Positions 27,876 to 37,662 of a stretch of DNA of 64,000 nucleotides are shown here, in pieces. The notes beneath the pieces are model-generated. The model saw nothing but the letters and a program-made list of their open reading frames with translations, was not told the origin of the DNA and did not search any database. A program made the translations under genes and the position numbers. Within the stretch, counting starts at the first letter, position 1; every line of letters starts with the position of its first letter. Source of the stretch: Raoultibacter timonensis (GTDB lineage Bacteria; Actinomycetota; Coriobacteriia; Coriobacteriales; Eggerthellaceae); assembly GCF_900240215.1 (NCBI RefSeq), contig NZ_LT964679.1:2480500-2544499 (forward strand), read 5' to 3'.

Positions 27876-29021
27876 TCATGCCCCATCCCGCGTCTCCATG
27901 CCCGTCTTCTTTCGCCGCTTCTCCTCGTACATGCTTTCATCGAGCTGCCTGAGAAAACTATCGGCCCCGTCGCAGTCGAAGGCCGCACACTCGATCGCAC
28001 CTACACTGAAGTCGATGCTCCCCCACGGCGCAGGATGTTCGTTCGCCTTGGCCTTGCCCGCCTCCAAGCGGGCGATCACCTCAGACGCCATCGGCCCATC
28101 CCCCGCATTCCAAGCAATGATGAACTCGTCTCCGCCGTAGCGCGCCGAAACGGCCTCCTTCGGTTCGCTTGCGCGGATGATCGCCGATAAGGTCTTCAGC
28201 GCCTCGTCGCCGCACGCATGGCCGAACGTGTCGTTGATGCGCTTCAAATCGTCGAGGTCGATCATAACGCCGCGCAACGTCGCATGCCGCGCGCCTGAAA
28301 ACCACTTGTCCAGTCGATCCGCGAGAGCACGGCGAGTAGCCAGTCCGGTCAGTTCATCCGTGTACATCAGATCGCTCTGCGAAACCTGATAGATCATGAG
28401 CGCCGATACCGCATATGCGCAGGCAAGCGAGACGCTCCGATCAAACAGCTGCACCACTTCGGCGACAAACGGAACCAGCGGGAACAAAGCGAACGGCACA
28501 ATGATTCCACGCTTAACCCGTTTGCGCTGCGAGAAGAGCACCGCGATTACGGCGAGCGCGCTCAGGTAGTTGAGCAGCGTGAACGCCCACATGAGCGCAA
28601 ATCCCACAACAAAGCTGCCGTCTTGGCCGATAAAAAACATGTCTTTCGAGGCCAGATTCACCAGCACGATGCCCTCGTTTATCACCAGCACGCACGTGTA
28701 GAATGCCCTGAACGCGCGATTGCCGCCTCGCCCGAACAGCGCGCAATCGACATAGCGCGCCCACATCCAAACGATTGCGGCATTTACGGCAAAGTACGCG
28801 CTTTTCGCCGCGAATGCGACATCCCTCGAAAGACCTTCGGACGACCCCGAAAAAACAAGATAGAGCATATCGAGCAAGAGAAACGCCATAACGAATACGA
28901 CCAGTCCGAAGTACAGGCGGCCCGACGTTTTCCTGGTACGCGAAGCTTTCAGACCTCCCATCGTCACAAGCATGAAGACGATGGAAAGAAGATCGAGCGC
29001 TATGCTGCTATCGATATTCAC
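27876..29021 (-). CDS. Membrane-anchored GGDEF diguanylate cyclase
   Basis: About 381 residues, with six or seven hydrophobic segments (to about residue 225) followed by a GGDEF domain (TDELTGLATRRALADRL, then RYGGDEFIIAW, intact). It should synthesise cyclic-di-GMP in response to an unknown membrane or extracellular signal. The GTG at 29021, with AGGGG 11 bases upstream, is preferred; ATG codons at 29057 and 29078 are alternatives without ribosome-binding sites. It ends with a short basic tail (EKRRKKTGMETRDGA). Not obviously in an operon. Confidence 0.82.
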   Translation of the reverse strand: MNIDSSIALDLLSIVFMLVTMGGLKASRTRKTSGRLYFGLVVFVMAFLLLDMLYLVFSGSSEGLSRDVAFAAKSAYFAVNAAIVWMWARYVDCALFGRGGNRAFRAFYTCVLVINEGIVLVNLASKDMFFIGQDGSFVVGFALMWAFTLLNYLSALAVIAVLFSQRKRVKRGIIVPFALFPLVPFVAEVVQLFDRSVSLACAYAVSALMIYQVSQSDLMYTDELTGLATRRALADRLDKWFSGARHATLRGVMIDLDDLKRINDTFGHACGDEALKTLSAIIRASEPKEAVSARYGGDEFIIAWNAGDGPMASEVIARLEAGKAKANEHPAPWGSIDFSVGAIECAAFDCDGADSFLRQLDESMYEEKRRKKTGMETRDGA

Positions 29022-29258
29022 GAGCGGCGTTTCACCCCTTGCTACGCAGGCTCTCATCGCGCGGCAGAACCGTACCATCGGGTTCGCCCAGAAGAAACGC
29101 GCGCAGCCGAACTCCGAGAAGCCGCAAGCGAACGCGCGTCCTTCCGAATTCTACACCCGTGCCGCATTGAATATGTCTTAACCGGTCATCTTTACGGTAA
29201 ACGCAAAGGCTTTCGCACCCGACAATGCAGCGAGCACGCCGAACGCCCGAGCAATCAA

Positions 29259-29289
29259 AGCAGTCCCGATCGCATCGGTCGGGACTGCT
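29259..29289 (-). terminator. Hairpin terminator of the LPXTG-like surface protein gene
   Basis: Perfect 11-base stem, AGCAGTCCCGA (29259-29269) with TCGGGACTGCT (29279-29289), directly after the stop codon at 29295 on the minus strand and followed by a modestly T-containing sequence. Confidence 0.65.
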
Positions 29290-29294
29290 TGCGG

Positions 29295-32147
29295 CTACCT
29301 GTTCATGCGACCTGCCCTTTTGGAGTTCGCTGCAAGGGCGAGGGCAACGCCGCCCGCACCAAGCAGCACGGCACCTGCAACGATCGGCAGAACAGGGCTG
29401 TCCCCCGTACGCGCCAGGGTCTTGCCGGTCGACGCGGGCTTCGCATCCACCGGTTTCGGATCGATCGGCTTCGGGTCTTCGGGATCGGGATCCTCCGGCC
29501 CCGGAGGCACGGGCACATCGTTTTCGATCCACTTGGCATGCAGCGTCATATCGCCCATGACCGCTTCGGCAAAGCTCCATTTCGTCGTCAACGCCTGATC
29601 GGTATACCAGCCTTCGAGCGTGTACCCCTCGAGCTCCGGCTTTTCGGCTCCGGTCGGCTCGGCGGCTACCGAACCACGCGCGACCGTCTGGTCGGCTGGC
29701 TTCGGCGCACCCCCGTTCGGCTCGAACCGCACGAGGTACTTCACCGTATCCTGGGGCTTGATGTCGCCGAGCAAAACCACGTTGTGCGCCGAACCCTGCG
29801 GGCCGAGCACCACCTTCTCGCCCGTTTCAGGCGCGGTCCTCGCAGCGGTCAGCGAAAGGCCGGTTTCGGCATTGCCCGTCCCCGACGTCGTGTACACGCC
29901 GCTCTCGTTCGATGCCAGCAGTACGGCGGGATGGTCGGCTGTCCACGAATAATGCGCAGGGCTCGCCATGTGCCACGCCCCGGCATAGGGGTTGAAGGCA
30001 TCGGCCTCGTTGTCGGCTATCGCTTCGCTCACCGGAACAACGTAGCGCTCGGTCACCGTGCCGCCGTCGGCCTTGATCTCGTTTTTACCCGCCTTGTAGT
30101 TCGAGATCACGATGGCTGCAACATCGTTTGCTTCCGGCTCGTAGGGGTCGGTCAGACGGGCGGTTCCCGTAACGCTCGCGGCCGATGTGGCTGCGAGAGA
30201 GCCCGCCAGCGCAATGCCCGCGATATCGCCTTCCGCATTCACGCGAGAACCGTCGTGCGCAAAGATGCGCGTATTGCCCCAGTCCCACTCGTCGTCGCCG
30301 TCTTCGTCGCCGACATCGTAAGGATCGTAGGGAATTTCGGGCTGCGTGTAGTTTATGCCGAGCCACCCATAATAGGTGCCCAGGGCGTCGACCGTCGTAT
30401 TGGAGAGATCGATCTGCCCCTCGCTGCTGCGAATGGCGGCAGACGGGTAGGTCACCGGGGTCGCCAGCGGCGCAACAAGACCCTCGAGGGCGTCACCCGA
30501 GGCGACCGCTTCGATATCGGTGTCGGAGATCAGGAATCGCTCTCCTTCGGTTTCCAAACCAACCTCGGTCCCATGTGCGATAATCGTCGAGTTATCGATG
30601 GTCACCGTCGGTATTTCAGGCTCGGGTTCGGGTTCGGCTTCATCGCGCAAATCGATGCTTGCGGTGGCCATCGTTGGAATTATCTGCCTATTGCACGAAA
30701 TCAGCAGGCCGACCGCCTCTTTCGAAACGATACTGGACGATATTTTCGTATCGGCGATGCGAGCGCCCCGCAATATGCCGCCGATCCAACCGTACTCTTC
30801 AGGATCGCCCGCCGCAACGGTAATCGACGTGTGCTCCTTGCCTGCGCCGAATATCTCCGTCGATTCGGTAACTTCCAGACCCGTTCCGATAGAGCTCACT
30901 GAAATGGTCCCCCTGCTCGGAGCGTCCTCGGCACCGATCTGGAGAGTGGCGAGGGCAATGCCGCTATACCCGGCAGTCACTTCAACCGATGCTTCCGTGC
31001 CGAGGACCATATCGTAAAGGGAAGCACCGCTCCCGTTCGGAACATCGATGTTCACGCTCCCACCGTCGACGGTAAGCTTGCTGCTGTATCCGCCGATACC
31101 GCTCATATTCGAGCTGTCCGAAGCCACCAGAGAAAGGGAGCCGTTCTCGATCAGAAGATCGGCATTGTTCAAAGAAAGGAGATTGCCCCATCCTTCGCCT
31201 TCCATATTCGCGATCGAAAGGCTGCCGCCGTTCGCAATACGAGACTGGGGGACAACGGGCTCGTCGTAATCGAGCCCGTATCCCGAATCGACGCTCACAA
31301 CCGGATCGACGTTGACCGAACCCTGCTTAACCGCCACGTCGATCGATCCGCCATCGATCACCAAAGCCCCGTAGCACCCAACGGCGTACCAGCGATGATC
31401 GTCACCCGAAAACGACCATTGGGATCTCAGCGTTCCGTATACGGTCAGGTTCATGCATTCCACCACGTCGCCGAAGGCAACCGATGCGCCCGCCGCAACG
31501 ACGAGGTTGAACCCGGCAGGCTCCCATCCCATGTTGGGCCACTCCATCAAAATTGCGCTCGCAAGCGAGCCCGTACCCTTGAGGGTCACGGTTCCCGCCG
31601 AATCGGAAGCCATTGCAAGGACGGTCGATGCGTCGTACGAACCCGACCCCGTAACCGCTCCCGTCAGCTCGTACGTTCCGTCGTCTTTGAGCTCGAGCAT
31701 CGTATCCCCCGAAGCATCGATCGAAATAACGGCATCGGGCTGCTCGCGAAGATCGGCAGCCTGCGAGGAATCGTCGGTCTTTTCACCTTGGGTCGAAAGG
31801 GAGTCGGCGGGCATCGCATCGCTCGCCTCCGGCAGCATGGTACCGCCGTCGGACTCGGTGCCAGCCCCCGCACCGCTTTCGCCGTTCGGTGCTCCGGTAT
31901 CGCTCTGCGCGCCCTCGCCGGACGCCCCGCCCTCAGCATCTGCTCCGCTTTCGCTACCGTTCGGCTCGCCTGCCTGCGGCGCCACATCGGAGCCGTCACC
32001 TGATTCGGCCTGAGCACCTTCGGCTCGCTGCCCTCGTGCGGAATCAGCAATTCCCTCCGCAGCGGCAGCCAGAGGCAAAGCCGCCACGAGAAGCAACGCC
32101 AGCAATGCCGCCACCAGGGCATTCGATATGCCTCTCATCGTTCGCAT
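29295..32147 (-). CDS. LPXTG-like cell-wall-anchored surface protein
   Basis: 950-residue secreted protein. A signal peptide (about 1-31, ALVAALLALLLVAALPLAAAA) is followed by a Gly/Ser/Glu/Asp-rich linker (32-130) and a long region of short beta-strand-like segments with many Gly-Ser and Thr-Ile-Asn turns (about 140-800), suggestive of a right-handed beta-helix or adhesin-like fold. One Listeria-Bacteroides (InlB B) repeat follows near 815-885 (LEGYTLEGWYTDQ, MTLHAKWIE). A Pro/Asp-rich spacer leads to the sortase-like motif LARTGD near 911, a hydrophobic helix and a basic tail. The ATG at 32147 has AAGGA upstream; longer starts are unsupported. Probably an adhesin or structural surface protein; ligand unknown. 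Confidence 0.82.
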   Translation of the reverse strand: MRTMRGISNALVAALLALLLVAALPLAAAAEGIADSARGQRAEGAQAESGDGSDVAPQAGEPNGSESGADAEGGASGEGAQSDTGAPNGESGAGAGTESDGGTMLPEASDAMPADSLSTQGEKTDDSSQAADLREQPDAVISIDASGDTMLELKDDGTYELTGAVTGSGSYDASTVLAMASDSAGTVTLKGTGSLASAILMEWPNMGWEPAGFNLVVAAGASVAFGDVVECMNLTVYGTLRSQWSFSGDDHRWYAVGCYGALVIDGGSIDVAVKQGSVNVDPVVSVDSGYGLDYDEPVVPQSRIANGGSLSIANMEGEGWGNLLSLNNADLLIENGSLSLVASDSSNMSGIGGYSSKLTVDGGSVNIDVPNGSGASLYDMVLGTEASVEVTAGYSGIALATLQIGAEDAPSRGTISVSSIGTGLEVTESTEIFGAGKEHTSITVAAGDPEEYGWIGGILRGARIADTKISSSIVSKEAVGLLISCNRQIIPTMATASIDLRDEAEPEPEPEIPTVTIDNSTIIAHGTEVGLETEGERFLISDTDIEAVASGDALEGLVAPLATPVTYPSAAIRSSEGQIDLSNTTVDALGTYYGWLGINYTQPEIPYDPYDVGDEDGDDEWDWGNTRIFAHDGSRVNAEGDIAGIALAGSLAATSAASVTGTARLTDPYEPEANDVAAIVISNYKAGKNEIKADGGTVTERYVVPVSEAIADNEADAFNPYAGAWHMASPAHYSWTADHPAVLLASNESGVYTTSGTGNAETGLSLTAARTAPETGEKVVLGPQGSAHNVVLLGDIKPQDTVKYLVRFEPNGGAPKPADQTVARGSVAAEPTGAEKPELEGYTLEGWYTDQALTTKWSFAEAVMGDMTLHAKWIENDVPVPPGPEDPDPEDPKPIDPKPVDAKPASTGKTLARTGDSPVLPIVAGAVLLGAGGVALALAANSKRAGRMNR

Positions 32148-32240
32148 ACGCAATCCTTTTTCTCGCATAACCGTTCTACACCCGTGCTTTGGCGCATCAG
32201 GTATGTAATAAGTTCTCATAATACGTGACCAAACTAGTAC

Positions 32241-32276
32241 TGTAATATATTCCACAATTATTATGTAATATATTCC
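32241..32276. repeat. Two 13-base direct repeats upstream of the surface protein gene
   Basis: TGTAATATATTCC occurs at 32241-32253 and again at 32264-32276, a 23-base period (about two helical turns). A shorter copy of the TGTAATA core lies near 32205. The block is strongly A/T-rich and sits about 95-130 bases before the ATG, so it may hold the promoter and a regulator-binding array. Confidence 0.5.
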
Positions 32277-32312
32277 TTTATGATACCGACAAGATCGCAA
32301 TTTGAGAGCTTG

Positions 32313-32336
32313 TTATTTGGTTATTTGGTTATTTGG
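32313..32336 (+). repeat. Octanucleotide tandem repeat (TTATTTGG)3
   Basis: Three perfect copies of TTATTTGG followed by a degenerate fourth. It lies about 165 bases upstream of the surface protein start. Copy-number change at such tracts can alter promoter spacing, but no effect is shown here. Confidence 0.7.
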
Positions 32337-32891
32337 TTGTTGGATTGATCGCAAAGCCGGATTGAGCCACCGCAAGGAGGAACTGGGCGAATACCGCCTG
32401 CCGCAAGCGAAGGAAGCCGAAGATGCCGCGCCGCTGCGAGTGCGAAGACCGACGGTACTGCGCTCTTGCGAGCATACTCCAGAAGCCGCCCTTTCGCTGC
32501 CAAAGCAAAACCGACAAGGCTCCCGCTGCCTCACCGGAACACGCACAACGGGGGTTTTCGGTAAAACCACTCGAGTTTGGCAGAGATTTTCGATTTTTTC
32601 CTCGCAACGCGTCCATGCCAGCAGCGGTGCGAAAGCCGATTCTCGGCCTGCAGGGTTTGGTAGCGGCACCGTACCGCTCGGCGGGTTCGCCTTCGACCCG
32701 AACGAGTGCTGCATCCCAACCGACCTCGGGTCGAGTTGCCTCTTCTGCTCGACCTCATGGCAATCCGACCGACAGGGTCGTAGGTGAGACGGGCCTCTGG
32801 CAACATCAAACCCGCGACCCCAACTCCAATCGAATGCCGCACGCCCACCTGCCAACCAGCAAGCGCGCGGACGCCGTCAACAGCCTCGAAG
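32337..32891. other. Gene-free region of about 550 bases
   Basis: Open frames exist in several frames on both strands because of high GC, but none has a ribosome-binding site, a recognisable family or sensible composition (Arg/Ser/Cys-rich translations). It may be a decayed gene or an interspersed repeat; I see no terminal repeats or transposase. Confidence 0.45.
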
Positions 32892-33257
32892 CTATCCCAT
32901 CTTCATGAAACCGAGCGAGTACGACACGATCCAGAACACGAGAGCGATAGCCGCGTAGATGCGCATCGGGCTCGACGCCTTGCCATCTGCGCGATGGCGT
33001 ATCACGAACACGAGATCGACCACCATGAGCGCGAGCGCGGTATAGCCGATCCATCCGTGGAAATCCGCCGGAATAAGACCTTGCGCCTGGATCATCATGC
33101 AGACCGTCGCAATCGCATCGCATACGACGGCGATGGTCTGCATGATGACGTTGCGTTTCTTCACCTTCCCGGTTATCACCGTCATCAAGATGCCGACGGT
33201 GTACAGGATAAGCGCTGTCGTGGCAAGCAGCGCTCCGATCATTACGGGTACGGGCAT
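32892..33257 (-). CDS. Small four-helix membrane protein, HsmA/TIGR03987-like
   Basis: 121-residue membrane protein with four hydrophobic helices: GALLATTALILYTVGILMTV, MQTIAVVCDAIATVCMM, the HGWIGYTALALMVVDLVFVI segment and YAAIALVFWIVSYSLGF. Length and sequence resemble the TIGR03987 (HsmA) family of small membrane proteins with conserved Asp and His residues inside helices; the function is unsettled. The ATG at 33257 follows GAGGAG. Family placement is tentative. Confidence 0.65.
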   Translation of the reverse strand: MPVPVMIGALLATTALILYTVGILMTVITGKVKKRNVIMQTIAVVCDAIATVCMMIQAQGLIPADFHGWIGYTALALMVVDLVFVIRHRADGKASSPMRIYAAIALVFWIVSYSLGFMKMG

Positions 33258-33455
33258 GTTCGATTTCTCCTCGCTTCTCGATATGCAAGCGCAAAGATCA
33301 TGTTTGCGCGACGAAGCACTCTACCCCCATGACGTTACGTCATGGCAAGGGTAAATCCCGATGAATGATGCGTTTTTCGCGGATATCAGACGAGCGGTGC
33401 ATGGAACAAAGCCGAAAAAGGGTATATCTTCTCTGATCGACAAGAAAGGGATGAC

Positions 33456-33890
33456 ATGGCCGATTTACCACGCACCACGAACACGGGCCTTGCGCTGTTC
33501 GCACTTGCCGCGCTGCTCACGTTCGGTTTCATTACCTTGCTCCAGTTTACGCCCATGCCCTGGTTCTTCGGTGCGCTTATCGCCATGCATTGCGGTATCG
33601 CGCTGTTCATTATCAGCAAACGCCTGTTCAAGAACTGCACCTACATCGTAGCCCGGTACTACCGGTTCGAATACCTGCTGCTGGTTCCCTATCTGCTGAT
33701 CATGGCGTACGCCTTCGCCAGCAAGGCGAACATCGTCCCGCTGTTCGAAACAGAGAAGAGCATCGTCACCCTCGCCTATACTTTTACGTGCCTGGTGCTG
33801 ACGATCTGGAACTTCCAGCGCATGCGCAAAGATGTGCTGAACCAGCAAGACGAAGTGCTCGCATCTCGCAAAGCGCTCGGAGCTTTCTAG
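33456..33890 (+). CDS. Small polytopic membrane protein, unknown function
   Basis: 144-residue protein with four predicted membrane helices (LALFALAALLTFGFITLL, FFGALIAMHCGIALFII, FEYLLLVPYLLIMAYAF, IVTLAYTFTCLVLTIW) and a charged C-terminal tail (RMRKDVLNQQDEVLASRK). AAAGGG lies just upstream of the ATG at 33456. I do not recognise a family. It is divergent from the four-helix protein at 32892 and converges with the following LuxR regulator. Confidence 0.65.
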   Translation: MADLPRTTNTGLALFALAALLTFGFITLLQFTPMPWFFGALIAMHCGIALFIISKRLFKNCTYIVARYYRFEYLLLVPYLLIMAYAFASKANIVPLFETEKSIVTLAYTFTCLVLTIWNFQRMRKDVLNQQDEVLASRKALGAF

Positions 33891-33949
33891 CCCGATCCGC
33901 TCCCCCGGCCTTGGGGCCGAACTGGGAATTCAAGCCATCACAACGCATC

Positions 33950-33981
33950 GGACCTACGGACCTACGGGCTTACGGGCCGTC
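33950..33981. repeat. Degenerate 8-base tandem repeat
   Basis: Two copies of GGACCTAC are followed by GGGCTTAC and GGGCCGTC. The array runs up to and over the stop codon of the LuxR gene at 33980. Confidence 0.5.
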
Positions 33982-35488
33982 AAACCTGCGCGGCATCGCT
34001 TTTGCCCGCAGGCTTTTTGCTGCCGTCGACCGCACCGTCATAGGCCTCGACCTCGATCAAATCCATCATCTCCTGACGGCTGTGCACATCGAGCTTCTGA
34101 TAGATGCGACGCGTATGAGATTTGAGCGTACCCGTTGCAATGTAGAGTTCTTTCGCTATTTCGGGAAGCGTCTTCTCGGAAGTGAGCAGCCAGAACACTT
34201 CCTTCTCGCGCGGCGAAAGCCGATAGCGGTCGGCGATCTCGGCGCAGCGCAGCGCAAAGCGGCTCGCCTCGTCGCCGTCTTCGGCGATCTTATCGGCGCC
34301 GAAGAACGCGAGGCCCCATTCCTCCGATGCCTTCCGCTCGAACAGGAGCGCTACCGTTGCAATGACCACGAGGATCGTCAGCACCACGATTACGATGGTG
34401 TCATCGGCGCGCACGGGCAGAAGCCCTGCGTTCATCGAGCTTTCGAGCAGATCTCCCCCCACCACGGTTACCGTCGCAACCTCCTGGATGCCGCACAGAA
34501 CGAGTACCGATATGCCGTAGCGATGCGATATGTCGCACAGGAGAATCGTGATTACCAAGAACATCGACGTGTAGGCTGTCGATATGAAAAGGCTTCCCAC
34601 CACATTGCTTTTCGAGAAGGCGAGCAGGGTTATGAGCAGACCGCACGTCATGAGAACGAACGGCGTACGGTAGATGAACGTGAAGTCGAAGCGATGAGAC
34701 AAGAGGTACGTGGCCAGAAACAGCGCGCCCGCCGCGATGATAGTGCCCCATACCGAGGGGCTCACCATCGAGATATCGTCGGCCGCATGGAATCCGAAGA
34801 TGAACTGGTAGATGCCGAGCACGACGATAAGGCCCCACGGGAAGCGCATCTTGCCCCACGTCCGCTTCGGCAGATCGGCCTTCGGGATCTTCGCAAACCC
34901 GATCTTCAGGCAAACGAGCGAGAGCAGCGGGAGTACAACCAGCACGAACGATAGCCGCTCAAGGCCCATCCCCACGAAGAGCCACCCCATGATGGCGCCG
35001 AGGAAGAACGCACCCGACACGTAGATCACCACACGGAACGGGTTGAAGCAGCTCTGGAGCTCCGCCCACATAAGAATGGAGAGCGACGCGCCCGCACCCG
35101 CGCATACGATCGAGGCGATCATGAGCGCGAATCCCGCATCGCCGCCAACGCCGCTTGCAACCCAAAGCACCGTCGACGCGATGAGCGCAGCCGTTGCCGT
35201 AGGCATAGACCACGGCTTCTCGTAGAGCGGTGCGACCTTGCGCGCGAAAACGGCCAGCGGCGCGAACACGGCGATCATCGCAAGGAGAAACAGATCCTGC
35301 CCGATCCACGCCTGACCGGGCACCAGCGCTGAAAATCGGTAGAACGCCATATCGTCCCATGCGCGGATGAAAGCGAATCCGAAAAAGCACAGCGACAAGT
35401 GCTTGAGATCGCCGAGCTTTCGCCCGGTAGCGAAAGGCCGATCATCATTGTTCACCGCTCTATCGTCTTGCACTGTCTCGGTTCGCAC
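33980..35488 (-). CDS. Membrane-embedded LuxR-family transcriptional regulator
   Basis: 502-residue regulator with about twelve membrane helices (about 30-395) and a C-terminal LuxR helix-turn-helix (about 415-475: YRLSPREKEVFWLLTSEKT, then ATGTLKSHTRRIYQKLDV). The GTG at 35488 is preferred: a G-rich ribosome-binding segment precedes it, and upstream residues are unlike the family. It is divergent from the FMN/FAD reductase at 35683, with which it probably forms a sensor-reductase module. It ends in a Lys/Ala-rich tail. Ligand unknown. Confidence 0.82.
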   Translation of the reverse strand: MRTETVQDDRAVNNDDRPFATGRKLGDLKHLSLCFFGFAFIRAWDDMAFYRFSALVPGQAWIGQDLFLLAMIAVFAPLAVFARKVAPLYEKPWSMPTATAALIASTVLWVASGVGGDAGFALMIASIVCAGAGASLSILMWAELQSCFNPFRVVIYVSGAFFLGAIMGWLFVGMGLERLSFVLVVLPLLSLVCLKIGFAKIPKADLPKRTWGKMRFPWGLIVVLGIYQFIFGFHAADDISMVSPSVWGTIIAAGALFLATYLLSHRFDFTFIYRTPFVLMTCGLLITLLAFSKSNVVGSLFISTAYTSMFLVITILLCDISHRYGISVLVLCGIQEVATVTVVGGDLLESSMNAGLLPVRADDTIVIVVLTILVVIATVALLFERKASEEWGLAFFGADKIAEDGDEASRFALRCAEIADRYRLSPREKEVFWLLTSEKTLPEIAKELYIATGTLKSHTRRIYQKLDVHSRQEMMDLIEVEAYDGAVDGSKKPAGKSDAAQV

Positions 35489-35682
35489 GCTCCCACCCCC
35501 GCAAGCATTATATACAGAGGGATGGGTTTTCGAGCAGCGGTTTACATGCGGGTTACAAAAATACACCCCACGCTGCGCCATGGGGAGATGTGCGCAATTC
35601 GATTTGTCTGCATACTGCGGCTTGCCGATGCCGGCCGTTCGGCTGAGGCAGGAATTGCACCGCATCAACTTGGGAGGACATT

Positions 35683-37629
35683 ATGGAATCAAACCATTCA
35701 TCAGCTTCAAACGGAACGCCGATGAGCCGTCGCACGTTCATGAAAACAGCAACGATAGCCGGCGTATCGATAGCCGTGTTCGGGCTTTCCGGCTGTGCGC
35801 CCGCCGCAACGAGCGAGCAGCAGACGAGTTTCACGGCGGGCACCTACACCGCTTCGGCCCAGGGCAAATTTGCACCCGTTACCGTCGAGATGACGTTCGA
35901 GAGCGACAGCATCGCAAGCGCCAAGGTAGCCAAGCACGAAGAAACCGAGTACATCTCGGATCGCGCCATCGAGGAAATCCCCGCACTCATCGCCGAACAC
36001 CAAACGCTCAACCTCGACACCATCACGGGAGCCACGCTCACGAGTATGGCGATTCTGACCGCCGCCGAAGACTGCGTGAAGCAAGCGGGCGGCGATGCGA
36101 AGGCCCTCAAAGCGAACTACGAAGCGCCTGCGAAGTCGACCGAGGTCGTCGATCTCGAAGCCGACGTCGTCGTTGCCGGCGCCGGCGCCTCGGGCATGGC
36201 GGCAGCAGTCTGTTGCGCGCAACGGGGCGCCAAGGTGATCGTCGTGGAGAAGAGCTGCAACATCGGCGGCAACGGCCTCGTCTGCGGCGGCTACCTCGAG
36301 TACCCTGAAACGCCCGTCGAGTTGCGTCCGACCATGACCGACGCGCAGAAAGCCGAGGTCGACGCGAAGATCGCAGCCGCCGAGCAATCGGCCATTCCCG
36401 CGACCTACCTCGACGAGCTCAAGCAGCAGTGGGCCGACTGGTTAGCATCCGGTGAAACGCGGTGCTTCGATTCGACGATCCTCGAATCCGTCGAATACAA
36501 CCTTCCCGACTGCGAAGATTTCGACAACTCCCATCAGGTGACGGTGCGCGAGAAGGAGTTCGGCGATTGGCTCGTCGATTCGGGCTTCAAGTTCAAAGAA
36601 GCTGTCGGCATCGTCGGGTACCCGTGGCCTCGCTGGGCGGTTCCCGCCGAAGGTCGCTGCGGACAGAGCTACTTCCAGTTCTACGATAAGGCCATCCAAA
36701 ACGGCTGCGACGTGCAAGTCATGCTGACCACGCCCGCCACCGAGCTCATCACCGAAGGCGATGCGGTCGTCGGTTTGGTAGCCGTCGGCGAAGACGGAAC
36801 CACCTACAACATCCGCACCTCGCAGGGAGTCGTCCTGGCAACCGGCGGATTCTCGGGCAACCCCGATATGCTGCGCGAGTACAACCAGATCTGGAACTGG
36901 TCGGACACCCAAGCCATCCCCACGACCAACTGCTACGGCCACGACGGCGACGGCATCACCATGGGCCTTTCGGTTGGATGCGGACTTGCGCTCATGCACC
37001 TGCAGATGCCCTTCCCGTTCGCCGACTGCCAGAACGCCACCGATGAGACCACGGTCGGCGATGACATCGATTGCGTGATCGTCAACAAAGAAGGTAAGCG
37101 CTTCATGGACGAAGTGCTCGACCGCTACACCATGACCGAGAACATCATGGCCCAACCCGACCAGATGATGTTCATGATATCGGACGCCGACACGAGCCGC
37201 GTCGAGGGCGACAAGAACCGCTACGGCCGCGACATGCAGAATCTTATCGATCAGAAGCAGCTCTACGTGGCTGACACCATCGAGGAACTCGCCGAACAGA
37301 TCGGCTGCGACCCGCAAACGCTTAAGGCGACGATCGACCGCTACAACGAGATCGCGCGCGCAAAGGAGGATCCCGATTTCGGAAGAACGGTCTTCTCGAA
37401 CCTGAGCCCGATCGAGAATGCTCCTTTCTACGCTTCGCCGCGCACCTGGGCCATGCACATCACCACAGGCGGCATCACCACCGACGTCGTAGGCGGTTAC
37501 CGTGCGCTGCGTGAAGACGGCACGGTAATCGAGGGACTGCGCGCACTCGGCGAATGCGCATGCGGGATGGCCGGCGTGGCCGTCATGTCACAGGGCCTCG
37601 CCCTTGCCAAGGACATGTTCGGCGAATAG
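35683..37629 (+). CDS. Tat-exported FMN-binding and FAD fumarate/urocanate-reductase-like flavoprotein
   Basis: 648-residue secreted reductase. A Tat signal (SRRTFMK, 15-21) and a lipobox at Cys38 (LSGC) are followed by an FMN-binding domain (about 48-135). That domain carries the flavinylation motif DTITGATLTS (112-121); Ser121 would bear covalent FMN if an ApbE transferase acts on it. The fumarate-reductase-type FAD domain (about 160-648) has DVVVAGAGASGMAAAV, VVLATGGFSGNP and a C-terminal GLRALGECACGMAGVAVMS. This layout matches urocanate, methacrylate and cinnamate-type reductases that receive electrons through FMN. It is the only reductase in the window with its own FMN domain. GGGAGG precedes the ATG. 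Substrate unknown. Confidence 0.88.
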   Translation: MESNHSSASNGTPMSRRTFMKTATIAGVSIAVFGLSGCAPAATSEQQTSFTAGTYTASAQGKFAPVTVEMTFESDSIASAKVAKHEETEYISDRAIEEIPALIAEHQTLNLDTITGATLTSMAILTAAEDCVKQAGGDAKALKANYEAPAKSTEVVDLEADVVVAGAGASGMAAAVCCAQRGAKVIVVEKSCNIGGNGLVCGGYLEYPETPVELRPTMTDAQKAEVDAKIAAAEQSAIPATYLDELKQQWADWLASGETRCFDSTILESVEYNLPDCEDFDNSHQVTVREKEFGDWLVDSGFKFKEAVGIVGYPWPRWAVPAEGRCGQSYFQFYDKAIQNGCDVQVMLTTPATELITEGDAVVGLVAVGEDGTTYNIRTSQGVVLATGGFSGNPDMLREYNQIWNWSDTQAIPTTNCYGHDGDGITMGLSVGCGLALMHLQMPFPFADCQNATDETTVGDDIDCVIVNKEGKRFMDEVLDRYTMTENIMAQPDQMMFMISDADTSRVEGDKNRYGRDMQNLIDQKQLYVADTIEELAEQIGCDPQTLKATIDRYNEIARAKEDPDFGRTVFSNLSPIENAPFYASPRTWAMHITTGGITTDVVGGYRALREDGTVIEGLRALGECACGMAGVAVMSQGLALAKDMFGE

Positions 37630-37662
37630 AGCCATCGCCGACGCTTCGCACGAGCGCACAAC

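Noticed and set aside
28623..30902. 759-residue frame crossing the GGDEF and surface-protein genes on the other strand
   Set aside because: It spans two real genes and a terminator and is rich in Arg and His, typical of a shadow frame.
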